From Shewanella nanhaiensis (lineage in GTDB: Bacteria > Pseudomonadota > Gammaproteobacteria > Enterobacterales > Shewanellaceae): 64,000 nucleotides of DNA. How positions within the stretch are numbered: position 1 is the stretch's first letter; every line of letters begins with the position of its first letter. A program made the translations under genes and the position numbers. Shown piece by piece: positions 17,045 to 25,473 of the stretch. The stretch is from NCBI RefSeq assembly GCF_019457885.1, contig NZ_JAHZST010000011.1:1-64000 (forward strand). The letters are read 5' to 3'. The notes below the pieces were generated by a model. The model searched no databases. It was not told the DNA's origin and worked only from the letters and a program-made list of their open reading frames with translations.

Positions 17045-17422
17045 ATGTTAGAACAAATAAATGTCAACCCCAGTAGTGGTGAACCCATATATCGACAATT
17101 GAGCGAGCAGATTGTGCGTTTGATTGTGGGTGGCCAACTGCAAGCTGAGCAGGTGTTACCTTCGGTAAGGCAGATGGCTGAGCATTTTTCTGTTAACCCT
17201 ATGACTGTGTCCAGAGCGATACAGCAACTGGTTGAGCAGGGATGGTTAGAGCGAAGACGGGGACAGGCGACTCGAGTTGCCACTCGAGAGGTTGACGAGA
17301 ACAGTTCTAGTCTTGAGTTGGTAAAGCCTCAGGTTACCGCTTTAGTGTCCCAGGCTAAGCAGTTAGGCATTACGCCTGACGAGTTAGCAAGCTTGATAGA
17401 GAGCTGCTGGAAAAGTCGTTAA
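17045..17422 (+). CDS. GntR-family regulator, YtrA subfamily
   Basis: This short 125-residue GntR protein has the winged helix at about 10-78 (PIYRQLSEQIVRLIVGG, VLPSVRQMAEHFSVNPMTVSRAIQQL) and only a short helical tail without a large effector domain, as in YtrA. Such genes usually precede and repress an ABC transporter operon, and here an ATPase and a permease follow within 26 bases. The inverted repeat directly upstream is the likely operator. Confidence 0.88.
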   Translation: MLEQINVNPSSGEPIYRQLSEQIVRLIVGGQLQAEQVLPSVRQMAEHFSVNPMTVSRAIQQLVEQGWLERRRGQATRVATREVDENSSSLELVKPQVTALVSQAKQLGITPDELASLIESCWKSR

Positions 17423-17448
17423 AGCAGAAAAGAAAAAGGATTAAATTG

Positions 17449-18291
17449 ATGGATATCAAGCTAGAACCGCTCCTCGAATTTTGTGATGTAACTAAACAAT
17501 TTGTCGATAAAACAGCGATTAGTAAGCTGAGTATCCAGTTGTACCCAGGTATGGTCGTAGGGCTACTTGGTCAAAATGGTGCTGGTAAATCGACGTTAAT
17601 GCGCTGCGCTTTGGGGATTATTGAGCCGAGCTGCGGCAAAATAACCACTTTAGGTGAGCCTGTTCAACAACTGAGCTCAGAGGCAAAGACTCAAATAGGC
17701 TATGTGCCACAGCAGCCCTTCGGTTATGAAGGCTTCTCCATTTCCAGAGCATTAGAACTGCATAGAAGTTTTTACCCTGAGTGGGATATAGAGTTAGAGC
17801 AGGAGTGGTTGCAGCGCTTTGACTTAGATATTAAGCAGCAAGTTCAGCGACTCTCTGTGGGACAACGTCAATCTTTAGCGCTGATCATGGCGATGGCATA
17901 TCGCCCCAAGTTACTTATTTTAGATGAGCCTGTGGCGAGTTTAGATCCCATTGCACGTCGAGCATTTATGTCTGATCTGTTTGAGTTAGCGATAGAATCA
18001 GGTTCAGCAGTGCTCTTCTCATCCCATATCACCTCAGATCTTGAACGAGTTGCCAGCCATTTAGCGTTAATGCGAGAGGGGGAGCTGATTCTCTTTAAGG
18101 AGATGGATAGCGTAAGAGAGGAGGTGAAGTTACTCACTTTAGCTGAAGGTGAAGTATTAGAAGGAGATATACGGGTTCTTAACAGACTGGGTAATAAAGT
18201 GCTGGTGGACAACTTCTGCGCTGCTCAGTATCCAGAGATTAAGTCAGAGCCGATGAACCTTGAGCAACTCTTTATGGCGCTTCACCAATGA
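17449..18291 (+). CDS. ABC transporter ATP-binding protein
   Basis: The 280-residue protein starts at the ATG at 17449 (a TTG lies one codon earlier). Motifs are Walker A GQNGAGKST, Q-loop VPQQPFG, signature LSVGQRQSLALIMAM, Walker B LLILDEPVASLD and switch SSHITSD. The signature is LSVGQ instead of LSGGQ, which is common in YtrB-like ATPases. It pairs with the membrane protein at 18288, which overlaps its stop by 4 bases. It is probably repressed by the GntR protein upstream. Confidence 0.88.
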   Translation: MDIKLEPLLEFCDVTKQFVDKTAISKLSIQLYPGMVVGLLGQNGAGKSTLMRCALGIIEPSCGKITTLGEPVQQLSSEAKTQIGYVPQQPFGYEGFSISRALELHRSFYPEWDIELEQEWLQRFDLDIKQQVQRLSVGQRQSLALIMAMAYRPKLLILDEPVASLDPIARRAFMSDLFELAIESGSAVLFSSHITSDLERVASHLALMREGELILFKEMDSVREEVKLLTLAEGEVLEGDIRVLNRLGNKVLVDNFCAAQYPEIKSEPMNLEQLFMALHQ

Positions 18292-19574
18292 GCAGCTCTT
18301 CGGTGATAAAGTTGACGATTAATCGCTTCGATGGAGCGGTGAGGCTCTGGCTGTTTGATGTCGTCTGTGCCAGTTTTTTTGGGGTGGCGCTGCTTGGGTT
18401 ACTCCTGCTACTGCCTATCTTTTGGTTTGAAAAGTTTGATGTCATCCCGTTAATGCTCAGTATGTTTCAAGTTTCTGTCTCTATCTCTGTGGCTTGGCAG
18501 CTAAACAGATTAGCGGCGACCGAGTGGTCAGTACTCATTCCTCGGTACCGAGGCAATCTTCAGTTTCAGGCTGCCACTCTGCTTCTTTTCTCTTTTCTTA
18601 TCTGCGCACTGATATCGCTGGTTTCAGGTGTCGATGGCAGTTTTATGCAACTTCAGTTGGCAACAGCCGCAGGATTAATTTTTATCTATCTTTGTCTGAT
18701 TAAAGTACAAACCTACTATTGGTCTGTGCTGCTCTACCTTTTTCTGATGTCACTCTCATCTTTAGCTAGCCAAATTCCTACAGAGATCAATCTTCCTCTA
18801 TTGGTGGCTAATGGCGTACTGGCTTGGTTGTTATGGCAAAAAGCGAATGGAAACCCTTGGCACCCAGATGCCAGATCTGTCTATCTCAATGCACAAGAGA
18901 TGGGAGGAGTTTGGCTACCTGGGCTTAAATCAACCCCCCAATTAGCTAAGTTTGAGCTTTGGCTACATCCAGTCAACTTCTTTATGGGGCCTCTATTGAC
19001 CATATTGCTGCTCGCTATGCCTATTGTGACCTTGGTCGTTGCCGGCTTATCTAGCGCGATTGGAGGAGATATTCCCGCTCTGTTCCTCTATACCCAGTTT
19101 GCTTGTGTAGCTTGTAGTATGGTGCATTGGAGCCGCATTCATCGTTGGCGCGCAGTGGAGTCGCTCTACATGTTGCCGGGGTTTGATGGTAAACAGGGGA
19201 TGAGAGATGCCTTTAATCTTGGCCAGGTTAAACTGCTTATTTTATTGACCTCTATGATGGGATTAGTGGCTGCAGTGATAAGCCTATTTGATCCGTTAAT
19301 CAATATAGGCGTTTGGTTTCACCTCGTACTCAGTACACTTTTTGGCTGCGGTCTTATTTTAGGTGTTGGTAGTGGCTGCAAAAATGCGTTGCAGCTTTCG
19401 CTATTGATGTTGATTATTATCTGTCAATCTGTGTGGATCTCGACCTCTTTAGGTCAAATTAGCGATGGTGGTGAAATTTGGCTTTGGTTAAGTATTGATA
19501 TCATTCTTATGGTTTTTTCTTTTGTAACTCTATGGTGGGGAAGTAAAAAACTTTGGGAGGGTGATTTTTTCTAA
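18288..19574 (+). CDS. ABC transporter permease-like membrane protein
   Basis: This 428-residue protein has about ten hydrophobic segments, the first at about 20-48 and the last near 405-422. No strong family motif is visible. Its position as the last gene of a GntR-ATPase-permease operon, with an ATGA start/stop overlap, identifies it as the membrane partner of the ATPase. The substrate is unknown. Confidence 0.7.
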   Translation: MSSSSVIKLTINRFDGAVRLWLFDVVCASFFGVALLGLLLLLPIFWFEKFDVIPLMLSMFQVSVSISVAWQLNRLAATEWSVLIPRYRGNLQFQAATLLLFSFLICALISLVSGVDGSFMQLQLATAAGLIFIYLCLIKVQTYYWSVLLYLFLMSLSSLASQIPTEINLPLLVANGVLAWLLWQKANGNPWHPDARSVYLNAQEMGGVWLPGLKSTPQLAKFELWLHPVNFFMGPLLTILLLAMPIVTLVVAGLSSAIGGDIPALFLYTQFACVACSMVHWSRIHRWRAVESLYMLPGFDGKQGMRDAFNLGQVKLLILLTSMMGLVAAVISLFDPLINIGVWFHLVLSTLFGCGLILGVGSGCKNALQLSLLMLIIICQSVWISTSLGQISDGGEIWLWLSIDIILMVFSFVTLWWGSKKLWEGDFF

Positions 19575-19701
19575 CAGGCTGAATTGAGAGTATCTGTGAT
19601 CGGTTTAACAATATTTGAGCAAATACTCTTATTTTTTCCTGCACACTCAAGTAAAATAGCGAAAAAAGAGGTACACCTGTACGCTAAAAAGGTCCCAAAA
19701 T

Positions 19702-21498
19702 ATGTCTCTCGAGCAATACCATGTAACACGTTTAATTAAACAGCAAAGCCATGAAATGGGTGATGCTATCGCGCTCGAAGGATTCGAAATGGCGGCCCCA
19801 TGGCATCAGGTTAGCTGGCATGATTTTGATAGCATCAGCTCTCAAATTGCTCAGGCGATGATCAATTTAGGCCTAGAAGTACAAGACCGCGCCGTTATTC
19901 TGTCTCAAAATTGCCCTCAGTGGACCTGTGCGGATGTGGCCACTCTTAAGGCAAGGGTGATCGTGGTACCTATCTACCCGACGAGCACCTTTGAACAAGC
20001 TAAATATATTGTTGATGATGCAAAAGCTAAGTTAATTTTTGCTGGTGATCAAGCTCACTATCAGATGGCTTGTGAACTTGCTGAACAGTGTGACAGCCTA
20101 GCTCATATCATTGTATTTGATAAAAATATTTCACTTCAAGATAAGCCAACTCATTATTATTTTGATGACCTTATTGAAAATGCATACTCTTCAGATGTGT
20201 TAGTTGAACTGAATCAGCGTCTAGAAGATGCCAATCTTGATGATCTGCTGACCTTAATCTATACCTCTGGCACTACGGGCGACCCTAAAGGGGTGATGTT
20301 GGATTACCGTAATATTGCTTCTATGGTACGTCAGCATGATAACTTTTTACCTTTTACCCCAGGTGATGTTTCACTGGCATTTTTGCCATTGAGTCATGTA
20401 TTTGAGCGTGGCTGGAGCTTCTATGTACTCTGCCGTGGAGGACATAATGTCTATCTTAAAGATCCTATGGCGGTAAAAGAGGCCATTGTGCAAGTTCGTC
20501 CTCATACCTTATGTGTCGTACCTAGGTTCCTTGAGAAGGTGTATAGCGCAGTTCAGGATAAGGTCATTAAAGCCCCTGAGCTTAGACAGAAGATGTTTAC
20601 TTGGGCTATGTCTGTTGGCCATAAGCAGTCTGAAGTTGGTCAAGGGCGGCATAAAGCATCTTTAGGTTTAAGTTTGCAGTGGAGATTGGCGAACAAACTG
20701 GTTTTCAGTAAGTTAAAGCAAGTATTAGGTGGTCGACTGAAATTCATGCCCGTTGGTGGTGCAGCACTAGATCCTAATGTGAGCGCATTCTTCCAGAGTA
20801 TCGATGTTCCGGTGCTTTGTGGTTACGGAATGACGGAGACCACAGCGACGGCAACCTGTAATACCTTAAGTAATCGTGTACCTGGCTCTAACGGTAAGGT
20901 GATCCCTGAGGTTGAGATAAAACTAGGCAAAGATAACGAGATATTAGTCCGTGGTGATACTGTGATGCGCGGTTACTATAACCGTCCGCAAGAGACCGCA
21001 GAGACCTTCGAAGATGGCTGGTTGAAAACTGGCGATGCCGGTCGTATCGATGAGCAGGGGAATCTGTTTATCACCGACCGTATTAAGGAGCTGATGAAGA
21101 CCTCCAACGGTAAGTATATTGCGCCTCAACGTGTCGAAGGAAAGGTTGGTTGCTGCCCCTTCATCGAGCAGGTTGCCATTGTTGCAGATGCGAAGAACTA
21201 TGTTTCAGCCTTGATTGTTCCAGCGTTTGAAACCTTGGAAGCATGGGCTAAAGAGAAGGGGATTCATTATGAGTCGCCGATAGAGCTGCTACGAAACAAT
21301 CGTGTGATTGAGCACTTCGAGCAGCGTTTAAAGACACTACAGAGTGAGTTAGCTGGTTTTGAGAAGATTAAAAAGTTTACACTCTTACCTGAGGCTTTCT
21401 CGATGGAAGCGGGACTTATCACACCAACGATGAAGTTACGCCGTAAGGTTATCTATAACAAGTACGCGTGTGAGATTGATAAGATGTATGCGAGGTAA
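19702..21498 (+). CDS. Long-chain acyl-CoA ligase (AMP-forming)
   Basis: The 598-residue protein activates a fatty acid to acyl-AMP and then acyl-CoA. Motifs are the P-loop YTSGTTGDPKGVMLDY, FLPLSHVFERG, GYGMTETTATAT, and DGWLKTGDAGRIDEQGNL with TDRIKELMKTSNGKYIAP. These place it in the COG1022 (FAA1-like) group, distinct from FadD. AAGG lies 8 bases before the ATG, and a terminator follows. Two hotdog thioesterases lie just downstream, so the area handles acyl-CoA. Confidence 0.9.
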   Translation: MSLEQYHVTRLIKQQSHEMGDAIALEGFEMAAPWHQVSWHDFDSISSQIAQAMINLGLEVQDRAVILSQNCPQWTCADVATLKARVIVVPIYPTSTFEQAKYIVDDAKAKLIFAGDQAHYQMACELAEQCDSLAHIIVFDKNISLQDKPTHYYFDDLIENAYSSDVLVELNQRLEDANLDDLLTLIYTSGTTGDPKGVMLDYRNIASMVRQHDNFLPFTPGDVSLAFLPLSHVFERGWSFYVLCRGGHNVYLKDPMAVKEAIVQVRPHTLCVVPRFLEKVYSAVQDKVIKAPELRQKMFTWAMSVGHKQSEVGQGRHKASLGLSLQWRLANKLVFSKLKQVLGGRLKFMPVGGAALDPNVSAFFQSIDVPVLCGYGMTETTATATCNTLSNRVPGSNGKVIPEVEIKLGKDNEILVRGDTVMRGYYNRPQETAETFEDGWLKTGDAGRIDEQGNLFITDRIKELMKTSNGKYIAPQRVEGKVGCCPFIEQVAIVADAKNYVSALIVPAFETLEAWAKEKGIHYESPIELLRNNRVIEHFEQRLKTLQSELAGFEKIKKFTLLPEAFSMEAGLITPTMKLRRKVIYNKYACEIDKMYAR

Positions 21499-21519
21499 GT
21501 CTCCCATATAAAATAACAG

Positions 21520-21546
21520 AAAGGATGCTTAGGCATCCTTTTTTGA
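21520..21546 (+). terminator. Rho-independent terminator after the acyl-CoA ligase
   Basis: AAAGGATGC / GCATCCTTT with a TTAG loop runs into T6. Confidence 0.9.
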
Positions 21547-21650
21547 TTCTGGTGGATGGTATTTCGTGGCTAGGTTCTTGTCCTGTCATTGCTTCTGTTT
21601 AAAAACTCAGTTAACGTCTTTGGGATAAAAATAACACTCAATAAAATAGG

Positions 21651-22067
21651 ATGGTTATTACCGTGTCAGAGACCTTCTTCAGCTTAGATATTCAGCCCAG
21701 ATTTAATGAAACCGATGGCTTAGGTCATATCAATAATACTGTTATCCCAGTATGGTTCGAGGCGGCGCGGGAGCCTGTGTTTGAGATCTTTAATCCTACT
21801 TTAGATCTGACTAAATGGAACTTGATCGTTGCAGGTTTTACCATCGCTTATACCTCTCCCACTAACTATGGTAAGTCGGTATCGGTTAAAACCTGGATCA
21901 GCCGTGTGGGGAATTCAAGTTTTGAGGTGGCGCAGCAAAGTTGGCAAGAGGGGAAGATGACGGCTGAAGCTAAAACCACACTGGTGCACTACGATTACGC
22001 CGTCGATAAGAGTCAGGCCATTTCTGCCGATGTTAAATCCCAGCTCTCTCAACTGACTGGGGTTTAA
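21651..22067 (+). CDS. Hotdog-fold acyl-CoA thioesterase
   Basis: The 138-residue protein is of the 4HBT type, with RFNETDGLGHINNTVIPVWFEAAREP carrying the family's active-site Asp-x-x-x-H-x-N pattern. The ATG at 21651 is used; a GTG at 21663 sits at a better distance from AGGA and is a possible true start. The protein would hydrolyse acyl-CoA in the cytoplasm. It is one of two such proteins within 1.2 kb; the other is at 22360 on the opposite strand. Confidence 0.82.
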   Translation: MVITVSETFFSLDIQPRFNETDGLGHINNTVIPVWFEAAREPVFEIFNPTLDLTKWNLIVAGFTIAYTSPTNYGKSVSVKTWISRVGNSSFEVAQQSWQEGKMTAEAKTTLVHYDYAVDKSQAISADVKSQLSQLTGV

Positions 22068-22079
22068 CTGTAAATAGAA

Positions 22080-22325
22080 TCATAGAAACTTCTGTACATA
22101 CCAGCAGCTGGCTTCAATGTTGAGGTTAGCTGAATTAGCCCAAGATAGACCACTTCTTACTAACTTCTCTGCCAACCCTTGGCCACGTAAGCTATCGGGA
22201 ACAAACGTGTGGGTAAAAACGACTCGGTCATCATAAAGGTTGTAAGTTAATAGTGCCTGTTGCTCATTGATATTAATAATAAATTGCTCTCTATCTTGCT
22301 GATGTAATACCTTTAGATCGGCCAT
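22080..22325 (-). CDS. Small GNAT-like N-acetyltransferase (PF14542 type)
   Basis: An 81-residue single-domain protein with LTYNLYDDRVVFTHTFVPDSLRGQGLAEKLV, the acetyl-CoA-binding R-x-x-G-x-A loop of minimal GNATs, and a conserved Cys-Trp-Tyr-Val near the end. Human GTLF3B/NATD1-like proteins share this form; the acceptor is unknown. It lies 34 bases downstream of the thioesterase at 22360 on the same strand, so the two may be co-transcribed. Confidence 0.85.
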   Translation of the reverse strand: MADLKVLHQQDREQFIININEQQALLTYNLYDDRVVFTHTFVPDSLRGQGLAEKLVRSGLSWANSANLNIEASCWYVQKFL

Positions 22326-22359
22326 TATCGCTCTCCATCAATGCTTATATTAATTAGTG

Positions 22360-22791
22360 TTAAACCTGTTTTTCATGGCTTTTGAGTGAATCTAGCAGGG
22401 TACCAGTTAGCTTAGATTTTTTGCCTGTTTTGAAGTTAAACATCACTACTAGTGAGCTGCCTAAGGTTGTTACTGCTTGCTGAGCCTGACTAAATGCCGT
22501 GTAGTGCATCATAAAACGATCTGACTGTACGTCGCTTATTGTCACCCCGACAAGCAGAGTATCTGGATAGGTTACTGGGCGCTTATAGCGTGCATGGTTA
22601 TCTGCTAACACAGGGCCTATATTGGCGGTTTGCAGCTCACTGAAGAGATTTATCTGATTGAAAAAGTCGATACGGGCTGATTCAAAGTATCTGAAATAGA
22701 CAACATTATTGACGTGTTGAAGGGCGTCCATCTCTCCCCAAGCTACGGGTATCTCAGTATAGATAGGGTATTGCTTGATAAAGTCATCCAT
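22360..22791 (-). CDS. YbgC/FcbJ-like acyl-CoA thioesterase
   Basis: The 143-residue hotdog protein has VAWGEMDALQHVNNVVYFRYFESARIDFF, the 4HBT active-site pattern with Asp and His-x-Asn. It differs clearly from the thioesterase at 21651, so this is not a recent duplication. The product ends LKSHEKQV. It is the upstream gene of a two-gene unit with the small GNAT. Confidence 0.85.
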   Translation of the reverse strand: MDDFIKQYPIYTEIPVAWGEMDALQHVNNVVYFRYFESARIDFFNQINLFSELQTANIGPVLADNHARYKRPVTYPDTLLVGVTISDVQSDRFMMHYTAFSQAQQAVTTLGSSLVVMFNFKTGKKSKLTGTLLDSLKSHEKQV

Positions 22792-22900
22792 CTTCTTGCC
22801 TCGTCGGTGTTCTCAGTAGGTATTCAAACATGTGTTTGACTTGAGGCTTAGCATAACAGCATGGCATAGTGTCAACAAGTTAGTCACTTAGGCTGGAAAA

Positions 22901-23665
22901 ATGAAAAATATTTTTATAGTTCTATCAGTACTTTGTTTGGTTATCTCGCTTTCCTCTCTGGCTTCAGCTAAGACTACACAAATCTATTTACCCGTTAAAA
23001 ATAGTGCGGATAAGCAAGCACGAGAGGTGATTAAATCGGTTGAAGCTCAGATACAACAGTTAGTCGGTGAGCTCCCTATGAATTCAAATCTTGAGATCCG
23101 TTATGGCGCTAAGGATGGGCCATTGTTTGATCCTGAGTCGATGAGAATAGAGATCCCCTATGAGTTTGTGACAGAAGTATTGGAGCGCTTTGAGAAAGAC
23201 AATTACCAAGAAACAGGTGTGATGCCCTATGAGGCAACACAAGATGCACTACTGCACACTTTAGGCCATGAATATGGCCATGCCTTTATTTTCGCTAATC
23301 AAGTCATCGTTTTGGGCCGTGAAGAGGATGCTGTTGATACGTTGGCGACGCTGCTGCTACTCCATACTTTTGAAAATGGCAGTGATATTGCGCTAAGCGC
23401 CGCGGATCTGTTTTCGCTGGAAGATGAGGAAGTTCAGGAGTTTGAGGATGATCACTTTTGGGGGGAGCATAGCTTAGATGCTCAGCGCTATTTCAGTACG
23501 CTTTGCTTAATATATGGCAGTGATCCTGATAGATATGGCAATATTATTCCTAAAGAGCAGCTTTATATTCAAAGAGATAGTTACTGTGAAGAGGAGTTTT
23601 TTCGCCAGACTGAGAACTGGCAGAAGTTAAAAAGTCGCTATCGTGTTTCTTCCCCTAAACATTAA
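22901..23665 (+). CDS. DUF4344-like putative secreted metallopeptidase
   Basis: The 254-residue protein has a signal peptide (about 1-23, ending ASA). A zinc-protease motif HEYGH sits in LLHTLGHEYGHAFIF, followed about 20 residues later by EEDAVDTLATLLLL, a pattern I associate with DUF4344 putative metallopeptidases. The rest is acidic. It probably acts in the periplasm; no substrate can be named. It converges on mtnC across a bidirectional terminator. Confidence 0.75.
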   Translation: MKNIFIVLSVLCLVISLSSLASAKTTQIYLPVKNSADKQAREVIKSVEAQIQQLVGELPMNSNLEIRYGAKDGPLFDPESMRIEIPYEFVTEVLERFEKDNYQETGVMPYEATQDALLHTLGHEYGHAFIFANQVIVLGREEDAVDTLATLLLLHTFENGSDIALSAADLFSLEDEEVQEFEDDHFWGEHSLDAQRYFSTLCLIYGSDPDRYGNIIPKEQLYIQRDSYCEEEFFRQTENWQKLKSRYRVSSPKH

Positions 23666-23669
23666 CCAT

Positions 23670-23700
23670 AAAAAAAGGCACTCAATGTTGAGTGCCTTAT
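23670..23700. terminator. Bidirectional terminator between the DUF4344-like gene and mtnC
   Basis: The perfect 11-bp stem AAGGCACTCAA / TTGAGTGCCTT has an A7 run on its left, which reads as a T-run for the minus strand. It lies between two convergent genes. Confidence 0.88.
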
Positions 23701-23728
23701 ATAAATTCAATCTTTATTCATTTCACTC

Positions 23729-24406
23729 TTAAAACGTAAGCTCTTTAAAGTTTGCGATCTGCTTAAAGTTGCCAGTGCGTTGATCTGCTGAACGAACCAT
23801 CTGCAGAGTGCGCATTCCTGCTTCTTCTGCCGCTTTTAGCTCTTCAATCACATCTGAGATAAAGAGCACCTGCTTAGGGGCTAAACTGATGGTATTAATG
23901 ATATTGCAGTAAGCTTGCTTAAACAGCTTATTACCAGTGCGGGTATCGAAGTGACCATCAAAATGTGGTGTTAAATCGCCGCCATCGCTGTGGCTAAAGA
24001 GTAACTTCTGCGCCTCTGCTGAACCAGAAGAGAAGCTGTAGATACGGATGTTTTGCTGTTTTATGGACTCAATCGCATCGATAAAGTCAGGGAAGATATG
24101 ACCAGTAAACTCGCCTCGGGCATAACCTTGCTTCCAGATCAGACCTTGAAGTGTTTTCAAAGGGGTCGCCTTACGATCCTCTTCAACCCACTGTTGTAGG
24201 ATCTCAACCACACGTTCAAGTGAAGCATCTGGCTCAAGGGCAATATCTCTAACATCACAGATGCAGTTATCGACTAAGACATTGGTTTCATTTTCTTTTA
24301 GAAAGTCGGGTAAGGCTTGAGCTGAATACGTAAAAAGCGTGTCTTTAATAAAGTTAAGATCGGTTGTCGTACCTGCTGTATCTACAACTATGGCTCTGAT
24401 ACCCAT
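23729..24406 (-). CDS. mtnC: Enolase-phosphatase E1
   Basis: The 225-residue HAD-superfamily enzyme acts in methionine salvage, enolising and dephosphorylating 2,3-diketo-5-methylthiopentyl-1-phosphate. Motif I reads VVDTAGTTTD (Glu of the canonical DxEGT replaced by Ala), a form I recall from Shewanella MtnC. Motif II is IYSFSSGS, followed by GHFDTRTGNKLFKQAY with the conserved Lys, and FISDVIEELKAAEEAGM. It is a lone gene here; the other salvage genes are not in the window. Confidence 0.92.
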   Translation of the reverse strand: MGIRAIVVDTAGTTTDLNFIKDTLFTYSAQALPDFLKENETNVLVDNCICDVRDIALEPDASLERVVEILQQWVEEDRKATPLKTLQGLIWKQGYARGEFTGHIFPDFIDAIESIKQQNIRIYSFSSGSAEAQKLLFSHSDGGDLTPHFDGHFDTRTGNKLFKQAYCNIINTISLAPKQVLFISDVIEELKAAEEAGMRTLQMVRSADQRTGNFKQIANFKELTF

Positions 24407-24606
24407 GATGTCTGCTTACTCCACAATCTGATTCTGTTAAGTGCTCATATTCGCACTGCTCAGATCCTAAGCCGAAACGGCGACTATTGCTAGTGAATTA
24501 TGTTCTCTGGTTTGTGTGTGCATTTGAGCTTTTTATACTGCTTTTACTCAACTTTCGATGCTCCCTACTGTTATTGAAGTTAAAAAGGTCCATTAAAAGG
24601 TTTTTT

Positions 24607-24637
24607 ACCGCTTATCACTTTTATTTACCGTTTGTCA
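24607..24637 (+). promoter_or_regulatory. Direct-repeat operator A (LytTR type) before the peptide array
   Basis: ACCGCTTATCA (24607-24617) and ACCGTTTGTCA (24627-24637) are direct repeats exactly 20 bases apart, followed by a possible -10 (TAATAT, 24666-24671). The same arrangement recurs at 26633 and 28099. Two direct repeats about two helical turns apart are what LytTR response regulators recognise (compare the BtsR repeats ACC(G/A)CT(C/T)A in E. coli). The rest of 24407-24736 is AT-rich with no gene; the leader before the first peptide is about 60 bases. Confidence 0.72.
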
Positions 24638-24736
24638 TGTTTTAAGAAAATAAGTTTAGTTAATTAATATTATCTAACTCAAGCGAAAGCTTAGTTTAAA
24701 TGAAAGTCAAATAATTATAACTTTAAGGATATAAAA

Positions 24737-24856
24737 ATGAAAATTGAAAACACAACAGAGCTTAAGTCGCAATTTGGTGTTGCTGGAACTTCTCAACTGC
24801 AAGTTGTTGGTGGCCCAATTTGTATCGGTGTTATGGTTGTTTTAATTGCACATTAA
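24737..24856 (+). CDS. Gly-Gly peptide precursor, copy 1
   Basis: The 39-residue product has a 26-residue polar N-terminal part (MKIENTTELKSQ... ending QLQVVGG) and a 13-residue hydrophobic tail PICIGVMVVLIAH with a single Cys at 29. The Gly25-Gly26 pair suggests cleavage there, as in double-glycine leaders of bacteriocins and pheromones, though the leader lacks the full consensus (Val at -4 and -12 fits, Gln at -7 does not). AAGGAT precedes the ATG. It is the first gene after operator A. No known bacteriocin family is recognised. Confidence 0.85.
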   Translation: MKIENTTELKSQFGVAGTSQLQVVGGPICIGVMVVLIAH

Positions 24857-24878
24857 TAAGCTAAATAAGGAGAACAAA

Positions 24879-24998
24879 ATGAAAGTTGAAAATACGGCAG
24901 AGCTTAAATCACAATTTGGTGTGGCGGGAACCTCTCAATTGCAAGTAGTTGGTGGCCCAATCTGTATCGGTATCATGGTTGTTTTAATCGCACATTAA
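24879..24998 (+). CDS. Gly-Gly peptide precursor, copy 2
   Basis: The 39-residue product differs from copy 1 at residues 3 (Val), 7 (Ala) and 32 (Ile), so the predicted tail is PICIGIMVVLIAH. Many of the DNA differences from copy 1 are synonymous. It has the best Shine-Dalgarno of the five (AAGGAG, 6 bases before the ATG). Confidence 0.85.
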   Translation: MKVENTAELKSQFGVAGTSQLQVVGGPICIGIMVVLIAH

Positions 24999-25020
24999 TA
25001 AATTAACTAAGGGTAATAAA

Positions 25021-25140
25021 ATGAAAATTGAAAATACAGCAGAGCTTAAATCACAATTTGGCGTAGCGGGAACCTCTCAATTGCAAGTAGTTGGTGGCCC
25101 AATCTGTATCGGTATCATGGTTGTTTTAATTGCACATTAA
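25021..25140 (+). CDS. Gly-Gly peptide precursor, copy 3
   Basis: The 39-residue product has Ile3, Ala7 and Ile32, so its tail is identical to that of copy 2. Copies 2 and 3 are nearly identical in DNA through most of the gene, suggesting the most recent duplication or conversion. The Shine-Dalgarno is AAGGGT. Confidence 0.85.
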   Translation: MKIENTAELKSQFGVAGTSQLQVVGGPICIGIMVVLIAH

Positions 25141-25162
25141 TAATTTAACTAAGGACAATAAA

Positions 25163-25282
25163 ATGAAAATTGAAAATACAGTAGAACTTAAATCACAATT
25201 TGGCGTGGCGGGAACTTCTCAACTGCAAGTTGTTGGTGGCCCAATCTGTATCGGTATTATGGTAGTGCTAATTGCACACTAA
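25163..25282 (+). CDS. Gly-Gly peptide precursor, copy 4
   Basis: The 39-residue product has Val7 and Ile32, with the tail PICIGIMVVLIAH again. The leader codons match copy 5 (GTA GAA CTT) more than copies 2 and 3. The Shine-Dalgarno is AAGGAC. Confidence 0.85.
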   Translation: MKIENTVELKSQFGVAGTSQLQVVGGPICIGIMVVLIAH

Positions 25283-25304
25283 TAATTTAACTAAGGACCA
25301 TAAA

Positions 25305-25424
25305 ATGAAAATTGAAAATACAGTAGAACTTAAATCGCAATTTGGTGTGGCGGGAACTTCTCAACTGCAAGTTGTTGGTGGCCCAATCTGTATTGGAGTG
25401 ATGGTTGTACTGATTCAAGCATAA
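25305..25424 (+). CDS. Gly-Gly peptide precursor, copy 5 (variant C-terminus)
   Basis: The 39-residue product has the same leader as copy 4, but its tail is PICIGVMVVLIQA: the final Ala-His of the other copies is Gln-Ala here. It is the last of the array and is followed by the hairpin at 25439. The variant end could give a distinct mature peptide. Confidence 0.85.
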   Translation: MKIENTVELKSQFGVAGTSQLQVVGGPICIGVMVVLIQA

Positions 25425-25438
25425 ACTATAAATGGGTC

Positions 25439-25473
25439 GCTGACTTGCGTTTACATTATGTTTGCAAGTTAGC
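25439..25473 (+). promoter_or_regulatory. Hairpin between the peptide array and the downstream gene
   Basis: GCTGACTTGC (25439-25448) pairs with GCAAGTTAGC (25464-25473), 10 bp with one G-T wobble and a 15-base loop. There is no T-run, so it is more likely an RNA-stabilising or attenuating structure than a full terminator. It would set high peptide expression against lower expression of the gene at 25507. Confidence 0.5.

Larger units (their letters stand above)
24725..25424 (+). repeat. Tandem array of five 142-bp gene units
   Basis: Five units start at 24737, 24879, 25021, 25163 and 25305, exactly 142 bases apart. Each has a Shine-Dalgarno (AAGGAT, AAGGAG, AAGGGT or AAGGAC), an ATG and a 120-base gene, with a 22-base spacer between genes. 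Many third-codon changes separate the copies, while protein changes are confined to residues 3, 7, 32 and the last two. The array has therefore been kept coding by selection after duplication. Confidence 0.95.

Noticed and set aside
22901..23665. The DUF4344-like metallopeptidase as the missing leader protease of the peptide locus
   Set aside because: It is separated from the array by the convergent mtnC gene, has no LytTR-type operator and belongs to a different protease type; there is no evidence linking them.
24725..25424. The tandem array as a CRISPR or satellite repeat
   Set aside because: Every unit contains a complete gene with Shine-Dalgarno, ATG and stop in the same place, and differences are mostly synonymous. 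There are no unique spacers.
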